Origin: Isoetes taiwanensis | Lineage: Eukaryota; Streptophyta; Lycopodiopsida; Isoetales; Isoetaceae | Assembly: GCA_021234155.1 (NCBI GenBank) | Contig: JAJEKV010000074.1 | Span: forward strand, 2,361,789 to 2,425,788 | Direction of reading: 5' to 3' | DNA length: 64,000 nucleotides | Shown: in pieces, positions 11,561-21,480 of the stretch | How the letters are laid out: each line of letters begins with the position of its first letter | Position numbering within the stretch: the stretch's first letter is position 1 | Notes under the pieces: generated by a model | Database searches by the model: none | The model's input: the letters and a program-made list of their open reading frames with translations, nothing else | What the model was told of the DNA's origin: nothing | Made by a program: the position numbers and the translations under genes

Positions 11561-13680
11561 TCATGTAAAACACCTACATCTCAACATGAGAGTGCAAGAG
11601 AAACCACGTAGCATATCTACTTCCTACTATTCAAAGTTGCGCAACGAAAGTATTCTATAATTGGTTGCCTAGGTCATGATCCTCCATTGATGCTATTTGC
11701 TTCCCAAGCTCAGATCTTAATATGTTCAAGATCCCCGATGGGTGAACAAACTGTTGAGAGAGAACCATTAATCTCCTTTTCCATAAAACCCACAGCAACC
11801 ATATGCCTTATAGATATGAACTGCTTGCTTTTTCCGTGCCTTACAAATATGAAAAATTCTATAAGTCTTTCGTTTCACAACAGAAGACAATTTTTGACTC
11901 AAAAGCATAATTTTCAATTGCTTTGATCAGTATCACTTGTTGCTATGCTATAATGTATGCAATCGACATGCTTTAACCCTATCATGTCAAATCAAAAGCA
12001 TTCCATAAGCATCCCATATATAATTGCCATGTTTTATGTCACTGTTTTGATAGTAGCGTTATAATGTTGGGAGAATAGCACAACATCAATCTTGTTAATT
12101 TGGGATTTTCCGGTATGGTGGAAAATGTTTTTGGATTTTTTTTTTTTAATTGATTTCCTAAGATTTCGTGGGTTTTCGGCGCCGGAAAATATTTCCGTCC
12201 TTCCAAAAATCGGGACAAGTTTTTATGGTATCATTTTGAAGGGCTTTTTGGTTTCGTGGGCAGTCTCTCATCCGCCTTGCTCCACGATTGGAAACTGCAA
12301 TGGTGTCGAATGATCCTATATCCATGCGATTTTAAGCACCGCTACATAGATTGTAGCCGACGATTCTCTCAGAGAGACCGATTTTAAAATTTTAATCACC
12401 GCCGTATGTAAGAAGACGCCTAAGGAAAAAATTTCTAGCAATCGTTCGGATCATCTGCCGGAGAGCTTGCTAAAGAGAATCCGTGCCACGATTTCTCAAG
12501 CCATGCAGGGATCAGTTCAGGGATCAGTTGATCAAAATTGGCTGAAGATGTGAAGCATTTAGGGTTTATGCTTTTTCTGAAGGTTGATTTGATTTTGTTA
12601 TATGCTTGCCAAGATTTCCCATTATCTGTCCGTGATGGTAGACATGCCATTGTAATTTTTGCTAGGCCCATATGTATTCTGATCGTTTTCTAATTCTTTT
12701 TGCAGAGCGGAGTGATAAGAGCACACGCATTTTATAGAGATCGTTTGCAAGACAAGCTGCTGGTAATTTAAGAGGTATAGATAGTCCTCTTGGTGATTTT
12801 CACTTATAGTCTCTAGATTACAATCTAGAATGTTACTAGATGCACTACATATAGAGGATTGTTCTAGACTTTCATGTTTAAATAATACTAGCTTGCTCTC
12901 CTTTGTGCTTTCACAAGAAGACCAAAATTTTCCATGCATGCACTACACTTAATTGCAAGGATAGATCCAATTGATGGTACTCTACTTCGTTTGGAGAAGT
13001 TCATTTGGGAAAAAAAAATGTGCAGTTAAGGAAAGTTTGAATTTTTGTGCAGATAGCAGGCTTCTGATCAATCTCTATTGTTGTGAAGCTGAATGTGCAG
13101 ATAGTAGGCTCCTCCGAATTGATCTCTGCATTTGTGAATTTAACATATTCACTTTTTAACTTATTTCTATTCATGGATGCACATCATTGACGCTTTTTTT
13201 ACTGTTGTGTTATGTTTTGCAAAGGCATCCTCCCATCTACAACCACTAAGCTTACACAAGGCAGCCTATTTTCTTTATTCCAGAGTATCTGGAGTTTAGC
13301 TGTGTAAGAGCAAGAATTAGCAATGGCACCATGGCTTTTCATTAAAAGGTCAGTGTTCTTAATTCCTTTTGATGATATTTTCTTCTAAGTGCTTGCTAGT
13401 TACATCAATCTAGCATATATGGTACTTGACGTTGTTATGCCTTGGTCTAGCTTGCTCCAACAACTTTGCATGTCATATCGATGATGTATACACGCGTTTT
13501 GCAAACATTTTATTCATTTTGTTTAGACATTTCAAGCATATTTTCTTTTGTTCTCATATGGGAATGACCTCTCTGATCCTTTGAGATAGGGATTGAGTTT
13601 TTTCCTTTTGAGAGGATGCATAGCATCTCAGCATGCATGCCATCATTCAAGATGTCCTCTTTATCTGAATGAGCAGTTTA
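11561..13680. other. non-coding stretch with weak exon-like signals
   Basis: No confident gene. A short readable segment on the plus strand near 12445-12555 (LPESLLKRIRATISQA) and an ATG with a possible donor at 13323-13352 (ATGGCACCATGGC..AAAAG|GTCAGT) could be exon remnants of a host gene. I cannot connect them into a gene model. Confidence 0.25.
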
Positions 13681-15103
13681 TCTAATATTAACAATGAATG
13701 GATCATTGTATATAAGAAGTGCAATCTATGGATATTTGGATGTGTTTGGCAAATCTCTGTAAGTCTCCTTAGTTTTGTCCCTTGGTTTCCCCTTCTCAAT
13801 GACATGGGACTTTGTCTTTTTCAGAAGGGTTTTGCACAGCTCATTTGGCACTACAAGCAATGTGACTCTAGAGGTAAGAACTTAATTGTTGTCACTTTCT
13901 GAACAGATGTTTAACATAGCGTTGTTTGTCATATCATTTTAACTGCCTACTGCAATTTCTGTGCAAAATATTTTCTGGCGATAAACCACCAGATATACAT
14001 TATAGACCATTAATTATTACATTTTTGAATCTGTACGATAAACTATAGTTAGCATGACGTTGTGGATGAATTTTGTGGGTTGTTTAGGAGTGCACTTCCC
14101 CTACTTGAAGCTTCCAAGCATATCCTTGCCAAATCATTAACATGCACGTAGAGCTAAGTGGGTTGGTTATTGTAAATTCTCCACATTTAACATATGAAGA
14201 TAGCGTGGGTATGCTGGACCAGATTCAACTGGTCTCTACAGCTACTTGACCTGTCAAGGTAAGAGCTAGGTCCAAGCTTTGGAATATCACATCAGATCTA
14301 CAATTTGTAGCTTATTGCATTAGTTTATAAATGTACATCATCACACACAAGCTTCAGTTGGAGCTTCAGAAGCATTATAAAGCCTGAGTTTAAAAGAGGC
14401 ATCTAATATTAACAATGAATGTATCATTGTATATAAGGAGTGCAATCTATGGATATTTGGATGTGTTTGGCTAATCTCTGTAAGTCTACTTAGTTTTGTC
14501 CCTTGGTTTCCCCTTCTCAATGACATGGGACTTTGTCTCTTTCAGAAGGGTTTTGCACAGCTCATTTGGCACTACAAGCAATGCGACTCTAGAGGTAAGA
14601 ACTTAATTGTTGTCACTTTCTGGGTGTTTGTCATATCATTTTAACTGCCTACTGCAATTTCTGTGCAAAATATTTTCTGGCGATACCACCAGATATACAT
14701 TATAGATCATTGACTATTACATTTTTGAATCTGTAGGATAAACTATAGTTTAGCATGATGTTGTGGATGAATTTTGTGGGTTGTTTAGGAGTGTACTTCC
14801 CCTACTTGAAGCTTCCAAGCATATCCTTGCCAAATCATTAACATGCACGTAGAGCTAAGTGGGTTGGTTAGTGAAAATTCTCCACATTTAACATATGTAA
14901 GATTGTGTGGATATGCTGGACCAGATTCAACTGGTCTCTACAGCTACTTGACCTGTCAAGGTAAGAGGTAGGTCCAAGCTTTGGAATATCACATCAGATC
15001 TACAATTTGTAGCTTATTGCATTAGTTTATAAATGTACATCGTCACACACAAGCTTCAATTGGAGCTCCAGAAGCATTATAAAGCCTGAGTTTAAAACAG
15101 GCA
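13681..15103 (+). repeat. tandem segmental duplication (721 + 702 bp) with exon-like pieces
   Basis: Unit 1 (13681-14401) and unit 2 (14402-15103) both begin TCTAATATTAACAATGAATG and end in a CCTGAGTTTAAAA..AGGCA sequence. They differ by scattered substitutions and a short deletion in unit 2 after CACTTTCTG. Each unit holds an exon-like 49-bp segment flanked by TTTCAG and GTAAGA (13825-13873 and 14546-14594), preceded by a possible donor TCTCTGTAAGT. The best joined frame would read SAIYGYLDVFGKSL into RVLHSSFGTTSNVTLE, but I do not recognise the protein. Exon duplication in a host gene or a gene fragment is the simplest reading. Confidence 0.6.
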
Positions 15104-16200
15104 AACTGTCTGCAGCTGAAGATCCTTATTTTACATGGATGATTTTTCTTGCAGATCTAGCAAACCTTCAAGACTTGACTGACTTATTATTTCTTCTTTG
15201 ATAAACTTTTTTTAGCACATGTGTACTACCTTTAGCCTATCCTGCAAAGTGGAAGGACATACCAACTGTGTTGCATCAGACCAACCATCTACTTTGTATG
15301 TGCTAGAAGGGACAGAAAAGAGAAGCGGAAAGGACAAAAGGCCAAAATTCCACAAAGAGAAAGGACAATTTTTACTTTGCTACCTTCTGCTTCATAGAGT
15401 AAGCCAAGGAGCATGCTTAAAGATGTTCCACGTGACTTCTGAATGGTTGACATCATGGATCCATATTAATCATTACTCAAAGCCAGTCAACAAAAGTAGT
15501 TGTAGACTTAAAGGTAGTCAATAAAAGAGTAGTTGTACATATTTTAGTCTTCCAATACTCATGTTTCTAGGTGCAATATTGTTTGCAAAAGTTGGATGTA
15601 TGCTCATTTGCAAAGATTAGCATCTTATGCTTGCTTCACAATTGTTGCTGAGCATAATTGTATGTTTATCCATGCATAAACATCCCTGATGACAATCATT
15701 TTAAATGGTAGTTCGTTTGTATACTGAACAATAACTTCATTTCACAGGAACTGTTCATGGTTGTTCATGTATTTCCAGTTGTACTCTACACAGCTATTGT
15801 ATGGAGATTTCTGAATGCTTTTCAAATTATTTGGGCGCTTCTGGGGAAATTAAGTTCTTACTGTTGTACATGCACTTAGCATGTAGTAAGAGGATGTTGA
15901 CTTTGGGAGCAGCATACGCCCGTGCTAATATTTATCGACACTATTTCTTGAAGTACTAATTTGCATATTATTTGAAATACTATTCATGGAGACCATTCAT
16001 GGATCAATCCATAAGTGTAGACGATATAAATAAAGAGATCAACATAATTTTAGTCAGAAAAGCTAATAACCTGAGACATGCTTGCAGTTCGGCAATGGCT
16101 ATGATATCAACTTTGGGCATGTTTTATATTCAAGTAGAACATGCAGATTGTAAGGCATGTTAGATCTTTTATGCATTGCATTTATAGCATTCTTCAACTT
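15104..16200. other. non-coding stretch
   Basis: A 101-residue open frame (15219-15524) shows no recognisable domain and is probably chance. No repeats or RNA genes were seen. Confidence 0.3.
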
Positions 16201-16567
16201 AGAATCCCATCGATCCGAGACATCGGATCGCCATTCTTGAATGGGACGAGCATGCATGTTTTGCATGCATGCGGGCGGCGCATGCCCGTTCTAGTTGGGA
16301 GTTCGCTATTTTAGGCGCGTTTCTGCTTCGACTTCTCATCGGCGCTTCCTCTTCTCTCTCAGCAGTACCTTATTCTCTTTAAATTGTTTCCAGGCAGGGG
16401 AGGGGCTTCTTCCTGCCTGGTTTGGCCAATTGGCGTTTTTTTCATCTTTGTCCGTTTCTCGCCTTTAGCCTTCATCCTGCGGACCTTCGCCCTCGATCCT
16501 AGTTTGTTAAGGAAGTCCTTTGGTATTCGGGCGGTTTGTTGGTTTTGCGCGAGTCCCATTCTAGAAT
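16201..16567 (-). mobile_element. hairpin-ended TIR element, copy B (short type)
   Basis: Reverse-oriented short copy. On the plus strand it starts AGAATCCCAT, then the hairpin CGATCCGAGACATCGGATCG, then a slightly mutated CCATTCTTGAATGG. It ends GCGAGTCCCATTCTAGAAT. The body matches copies A and E, including a region with several CATGC palindromes and the shared GCGCC-GATGAG-type tail. It abuts copy C in the same orientation, sharing the AGAAT junction. Confidence 0.75.
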
Positions 16568-17225
16568 CCCATCGATCCGAGACATCGGATCGCCATTCTT
16601 GAATGGGACGAGCATGCATGTTTTGCATGCATGCGGGCGGCGCATGCCCGTTCTAGTTGGGAGTTCGCTATTTTAGGCGCAAGCGTTTCGCCGACTTCTC
16701 ATCGGCGCTTCCCTCTTCTCTCAGAAGTACCTTATTCTCTTTGAACCGACCCTCCCCCTTCTTTGTTATTGTATTTTTATCGCAAGTGGCACGCTACAGA
16801 ATCAGCCCTCCGCCACGGGAGGTTTGGTTTGTCTTGTTGTTTTGTTGGTGATGTGCGTGTAGGTTAGCGCGGCGGCATCTGTTTCGACTTTTCCATTCGT
16901 GGGTTTTGGGAGCGATTTTTATGCCTTACGTTTGTCCAAGCCCCTTGCCGAAGGCTTATCACTAGGGTTTTTCCTCGAAAACCCGAAAGGGCGGGGTTTT
17001 TTAATCCCGGTGATAAGCTTTCGGCAGGTACACTAGCCCAGTCTCTATTAGCATTGTATTTTGTTGGGGTCCAAATGATATAATTGGATTTTCCCTTTAT
17101 TTTTTATGGGTAGTTCGCATGTGTGCGGCTACCCACTATCCACCATTGTAGAAAATCTGCTGAGATGAATGAGAAGCAAGTCTAACGGGCGGTTTGTTGG
17201 TTTCATGCGAGTCCCATTCTAGAAT
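16563..17225 (-). mobile_element. hairpin-ended TIR element, copy C (long type)
   Basis: Long copy with the same terminal hairpin and ends as copy B but a different middle. It contains a 16-nt inverted repeat, GCCGAAGGCTTATCAC (16947-16962) with GTGATAAGCTTTCGGC (17010-17025), enclosing a conserved loop rich in AACCCCGCCC and the inner stem GGGTTTTC/GAAAACCC. A second hairpin, TGGGTAG/CTACCCA (17107-17113 with 17129-17135), has an inner CGCA/TGCG stem. No coding capacity is seen. Order and orientation (long then short) match the D+E pair. Confidence 0.75.
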
Positions 17226-17365
17226 TTCGTACTCTTCATATATCCCACGTTTTGGGCTAATTTATAAGTTTGCTTGGCATCTTTCTGCAGACTATAATCA
17301 TGCACAAGTTACCATGTTATAAAGCATTTCACATTTGCTTCTCCTGTCTGAATCCTCTGTTGCAG

Positions 17366-17442
17366 GTTATTTTGAGGTGGGCTATTCTTGGATGTAATAG
17401 GTCCATGTTTCTAACTTTATTAGTTTCTGCTTCATACTTTGG
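17366..17442 (+). other. possible exon remnant next to copy F
   Basis: A 77-bp segment lies between TGTTGCAG and GGGTATGC. It reads as a hydrophobic stretch (MFLTLLVSASYFG). It could be an exon of the same unknown host gene as the duplicated exon-like pieces near 13.8 kb, cut off by copy F 17 bp downstream. No domain is recognised. Confidence 0.2.
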
Positions 17443-17713
17443 GTATGCCTATCTGTGTATTCTGGGAAGGGACTCGCGAGAGACACAAAACCGGCCGATA
17501 GGCTTGTCATTCATCACAGCAGCAGTATACAATGTTTTGAAGAATAGAGAGGGGTAGCCGACCATAGGAACAATATCGGACTACCCCGTAAAAAGAAATG
17601 TGCACAGGCAATATAGAAGGGTAATGGTGACAACTTCTCACCGGGATAAAAAAAACCCCGCCCTTTCGGGTTTTCGAGGAAAACCCTAATGAGAAATGGT
17701 CGCCAACAACCTT

Positions 17714-17879
17714 GAATGTGTTGCCTGGAAAACCGAAGGAGATGGATTGATGGCGAACAGAAATATAGCAGGACCCCAGAAGACGGCAGAATCCCCGAAT
17801 GTGTTGCCCGGAGAGCCGAAAAGGTGGGTTGATGGCGAACACAAATATAGCAGGACCCCAGAAGACCGCGGAAACCTGC
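17714..17879 (+). repeat. two 83-bp tandem repeats inside copy F
   Basis: Two adjacent units start GAATGTGTTGCCTGG and GAATGTGTTGCCCGG (17714 and 17797) and share ATATAGCAGGACCCCAGAAG. They follow directly on the large stem-loop. The open frames across them are chance. Confidence 0.7.
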
Positions 17880-17966
17880 AGCAACTCAAATGAACCCAAA
17901 AAATACCCGTGAATGGTTAGAAAAACTACCATGCATGGCAGGGACAAGGCAAGCCGCACAATAAAA

Positions 17967-18234
17967 TGTTGGAATTTATGATGTTTGTTGTCCATTCTAT
18001 TTTTGGAGATGGCCGTTGGAGCTCCACCGACATAGAGCCCTTTATATGAAGGACTCTTAGATCACTGGATATGCATCTTCTTTCTCTGTTTCCTTGTGTG
18101 CTTCTTCTCATGTGAGCGCTGGATCTTTCACTATGGGCGTGGTCCCGAGCCCTATTCGGGACATGACGATGATACATTGGATTCTGCGTTTGATACACTC
18201 ATTGTAAAGACTGAGGAGCTCAGTATTTTCAACA
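17967..18234 (+). repeat. 5' LTR of the gene-capturing element
   Basis: This LTR is 268 bp long with TGTTG...CAACA ends. It matches the 3' LTR with only a few substitutions (for example GGAATTT versus GAAATTT at the start and GCGTTTGA versus GTGTTTGA near the end), which implies a fairly recent insertion. Confidence 0.9.
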
Positions 18235-18248
18235 GGTTATGGGCCCAC
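18235..18248 (+). promoter_or_regulatory. primer-binding site, half-tRNA initiator-Met type
   Basis: GGTTATGGGCCCAC is the reverse complement of the conserved anticodon stem-loop of plant initiator tRNA-Met (GTGGGCCCATAACC). Drosophila copia and yeast Ty5 are known to prime from an internally cleaved initiator tRNA at this region. The usual plant PBS TGGTATCAGAGC is absent here. Confidence 0.75.
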
Positions 18249-18479
18249 GCATGCTCAAACTCGCTTAAGTCGCTTTGTAGTTTGAGTTCTTGTGCTTTTA
18301 TTTTTTCATGCTGAGGAAGCTTCATGATATTTATCTTGTAGCCATTCTCTCAGGCTTAAAATTGTCACAATTGCTGATGCAAAGACGCACTGTTTAAGAA
18401 CTTGTTTCAAAAGTTTTACCTCTGTTGGAGGAGTTCGCTTTTGATCGTCACCTCTTTTTTAAGGTATCATCCATTGCAG

Positions 18480-18960
18480 TTGACAGATGCCCAGGAAGTG
18501 GAAGACGATGAGGTTGATTCAGGTTCTCATAGAGAAGGAGAAGAAAGAGAGATCAATACTGGCTTCAAGAAGCTGTTGGTGAAGCAGGGCGAGGGCTGGA
18601 TAGTCATGAGAGCGTTGATGAGGTCATAACTCATTATAGTGAAACACCTCTTGATGCAACGAGGTTTGATTCAAGCCGCAAATGTGGACTAACCATTTAT
18701 TTTAAGCTCGGTCAAGGCCTGGTTATAAAAGGATGGGATTATGGAATTGCAACAATGGAGAAACAGGAAAATGAAGTGTTCATCATACCTCTTGAACTTG
18801 CTTTGTGGAGTCTTGTGCCCCTTCAACAATCCCTCCAAATGCTTCTTTGAAGTTTGATGTTGAGGACGTTTTCAATAATGGTGCCTGTGAAGATAAAAGT
18901 GTGAAGGCCAAAAGTTGCAGATGAAGTTGCAGTTAAGTTCTCAGCAAAATTGGTGTACGA
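18480..18960 (+). pseudogene. captured FKBP-type peptidyl-prolyl isomerase fragment
   Basis: The segment reads as an FKBP domain of the multidomain plant FKBP62/ROF type. An acidic leader is followed by KKLLVKQGEGW, a one-base loss near 18598, then VDEVITHYSETPLDATRFDS, LGQGLVIKGWDYGIATM, a second one-base loss near 18805, and finally TIPPNASLKFDVE. A partial second domain follows (VADEVAVKFSAKLVYDPSK). FKBP active-site positions are visible (HY, FD, VIKGW). The stretch runs without introns where plant FKBP62 genes normally have several, so it was probably captured as spliced RNA. The frameshifts mean no working isomerase is made. It lies inside the LTR element at 17967-21207. Confidence 0.85.
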
Positions 18961-19254
18961 CCCTTCAAAATGGAATTGAGTTCTATGTGAAGAACATATT
19001 AAAAGGGGGGGAGAGAGAAGATTGCCTGCAGCAGAAGTCAGAAATGCTCACAAAATGGATGGTTTAAAATCTTTGAAATGTTTTGACAGGATGAAATCTT
19101 GCTACAGGCTATTAGCAAAGAACGTGGTCTGCACGCCATGTTTTTTTGCATATCGTAGGATTTGATCAAGGTACACTATTAGTGATGGATTAGTCAGCTC
19201 TAGAATGTTCTTTTTCCTTTTGGCATATGGAAGTAGGAGTTTCCTGCAGATAAT

Positions 19255-19640
19255 GTGACGTTTGTTAGTAGCCTAAAAGCCCGTGGGTAAAAGCATTGGA
19301 GAGTCCGGCAGGGGCGAAAGGAGTTTGAAAGGGATTTAATTATTGATAATGGTTTGATACAAATGAATGTCAGATGTGGCGCAATTACAGAAGCTTGTAA
19401 TCTCTTTGTTAGGCTCGCAGTCCGAAATTCAACGTCATGGACTTCCCTACTAGCAGGATATGCTGAGCATGGTTCTCAACAGAAATTGCATAGATGTTTT
19501 GAGCAGATGAAACTTGAAGGCATGATTCCAGATATTGCAACATTTTTTTTATATGGTTTGAAAGCTTGTTGCAGCAAATATGCATTTTTAGGTGCAGATC
19601 TCTTGGAGAAGATGAGGATGATATTAGTCAGCCATTAGTC
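19255..19640 (+). pseudogene. captured PPR protein fragment
   Basis: VTFVSSLKARG, then after a stop and decay GLIQMNVRCGAITEACNLF, RNSTSWTSLLAGYAEHG and CFEQMKLEGMIPDIATF. These are the successive motifs of PLS-type pentatricopeptide repeats, a family of organelle RNA-binding proteins. The longest clean frame is 19354-19638. It lies inside the LTR element downstream of the FKBP piece and in the same orientation. A third readable piece at about 19880-20045 (GDITLGKLLNSLKFGNAD) follows; I do not recognise it. Confidence 0.75.
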
Positions 19641-20284
19641 TAGTCCATGATCAAAGATGTAGTGACGTCAATGGTGTAGAGATCTTGCAGCATATATAAG
19701 GAGAATCAAAGGTGTTCTTGATTCATTGCTTGTGTTTTGAATGCCGATTGGGAAATACACGTTGCTCAGTTTGGGGAAGCTCAAAAAAATTTTGGCCCAA
19801 AAACATGTTGTAGCTAGAAAATCCAATATTGACACGGACGGATATGTCAATGATCATGAAGGCAAGTCCGAGCCCATGCCGATAGTGATTCTTCTACTCA
19901 TGGTGATGACAATGATGGCATGGACGGTGATATTACTCTGGGGAAGCTGCTTAACAGCTTGAAATTTGGGAATGCAGACAGCAGGAAGAAAAGAATATCC
20001 CTTGAAATAAATGATGATGAATCACTTGGAATAATGCCATCAAGATGAGCACCGATGTTTTCAGCTTATGCCTCACAAAAGCATTATGCTCCTGTGAATA
20101 GAGATACAATGTGCATGAAGCACATTGATTGGTGGATATACAACAGAGATTTTGTGGCTTTGAGAGGGCAGATCATGTACAGATATATCTGTACATCTGA
20201 TTGAAGATATCTAGATGATTGAAGATATCTAGATGATTGAAGATCAATGCTAATTAGTATGTGACTACGTGATACCTTTTTGGT

Positions 20285-20580
20285 GGCAGTGCCAGGAACG
20301 GCCAGGGGCCAAGCCTGGACTCCTTTTGTTGAATGTTTTTCTAGCATGTGGCTAGAGGATCATTCTTGTACCTGCAGGAGACTTTTTGTTGGCAGTGCCA
20401 GGAACGGCCAGGGGCCAAGCCTGGACTCCTTTTGTTGAATGTTTTTCTAGCATGTGGCTAGAGGATCATTCTTGTACCTGCAGGAGATTTTTTTTTTTTG
20501 GTGGCGGTCCCCAGAACGGCGTAGGGGACCAAGCCCGACTCCTTTTGTTGAATGTTTTTCTAGCATGTGGCTAGAGCATC
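20285..20580 (+). repeat. three tandem units of about 106-112 bp inside the LTR element
   Basis: Units begin at about 20285, 20391 and 20503, each containing a GGCAGTGCCAGGAACGG-like block and ending TTTTCTAGCATGTGGCTAGA. The third is more diverged. A smaller triplicated GATATCTAGATGATTGAA motif precedes them at about 20203-20245. Confidence 0.75.
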
Positions 20581-20939
20581 ATACTTTTTGTATCCGGATC
20601 ATGGTGACAAATTGCTAAGAACGGTAGTGGGGGCAATGTGGTTCCTTATCCATTGCCAAGCTTGACCGCATGTATCTTGTCCGTGCTGAAGATGAAGACC
20701 GGAGGATATTTTTATGATGACAATCATTTCTTTTGTAGGGAGCCTACATTTGGGCAGCCGTTGGAGCCAAATCAGCCTGATGCGAAGGGAGCCTTCTTTA
20801 ATTTTCAGCAACCCTTTAATTTTCAGCATCCCTTTAAGTGGGGGTGTTGGAATTATGATAATTGCACGGGTGTTCAGAGTTAAATCAGCATGATTCAAAG
20901 GGAGCCTTCATTGTATTTCGGCATCCCTTTGAGTGGGGG

Positions 20940-21207
20940 TGTTGAAATTTATGATGTTTGTTGTCCATTCTATTTTTGGAGATGGCCGTTGGAGCTCCAC
21001 CGACATAGAGCCCTTTATATGAAGGACTCTTAGATCACTGGATATGCATCTTCTTTCTCTGTTTCCTTGTGTGATTCTTCTCATGTGAGCGCTGGATCTT
21101 TCACTATGGGCGTGGTCCCGAGCCCTATTCGGGACATGACGATGATACATTGGATTCTGTGTTTGATACACTCATTGTAAAGACTGAGGAGCTCAGTATT
21201 TTCAACA
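20940..21207 (+). repeat. 3' LTR of the gene-capturing element
   Basis: Same length (268 bp) and ends as the 5' LTR at 17967-18234; followed directly by the TAAAA target duplication. Confidence 0.9.
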
Positions 21208-21248
21208 TAAAAAACCTGCAAAGAAGAGCAAATTAGAAACATAAAAAG

Positions 21249-21480
21249 CAGCACCCAAAAAGGTGGAGGAGCATCACCCAGCGGGTGGAAAACAATTATG
21301 CGTCACCCTCAAGGTGGAAAGAAATAGCATCACCCTCAAGGTGGAAATAAATAGCATCACTCTCAAGATGGAAATAAATAGCGTCACCCTCAAGGTGAAA
21401 ATAAATAGCATCACCCTCAAGGTGGAAATAAATAGCATCACCTGAAAAGTGGAGAAAGCATCACCCAACGGGTGGAAAAT
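21249..21480 (+). repeat. 29-bp minisatellite with hairpin units
   Basis: About eight units of the type AAATAGCATCACCCTCAAGG plus TGGAAAT. Each unit can fold as CACC-CTCAA-GGTG. Edge units read CACCC-AGC-GGGTG and CACCC-AAC-GGGTG, so the stem pairing is kept although its sequence changes. It belongs to the right half of copy F, just past the LTR element. The repetitive open frame over it is not a real gene. Confidence 0.75.

Larger units (their letters stand above)
17967..21207 (+). mobile_element. complete non-autonomous LTR retrotransposon with captured host sequence
   Basis: Two 268-bp LTRs (17967-18234 and 20940-21207) start TGTTG and end CAACA and are nearly identical. The 5-bp target duplication TAAAA lies at 17962-17966 and 21208-21212. 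Right after the 5' LTR comes GGTTATGGGCCCAC (18235-18248), complementary to the anticodon arm of initiator tRNA-Met rather than to its 3' end. A purine tract (GAGTGGGGG) precedes the 3' LTR, and the tract plus LTR start is duplicated at about 20826-20860. The 2.7-kb interior has no gag, protease, integrase or RT. Instead it carries FKBP and PPR gene fragments and tandem repeats. It needs proteins in trans, probably from a Copia element using the same half-tRNA primer. Confidence 0.9.

Noticed and set aside
16950-17690. Telomere-like AACCCTA motifs
   Set aside because: They occur singly inside the conserved loop of the A-F family and are not in arrays.
17507-17995. 162-residue minus-strand open frame
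   Set aside because: It runs across stem-loops and 83-bp tandem repeats of copy F. The repeated RLSG/GFPGN-type peptide is a by-product of the repeats.
20599-20898. Overlapping open frames near the end of the LTR element
   Set aside because: They lie over duplicated purine-tract and LTR-start sequence and match no retrotransposon protein.
21249-21480. CRISPR-like regular 29-bp repeats
   Set aside because: Units are contiguous without unique spacers and the DNA is plant nuclear; this is a minisatellite.
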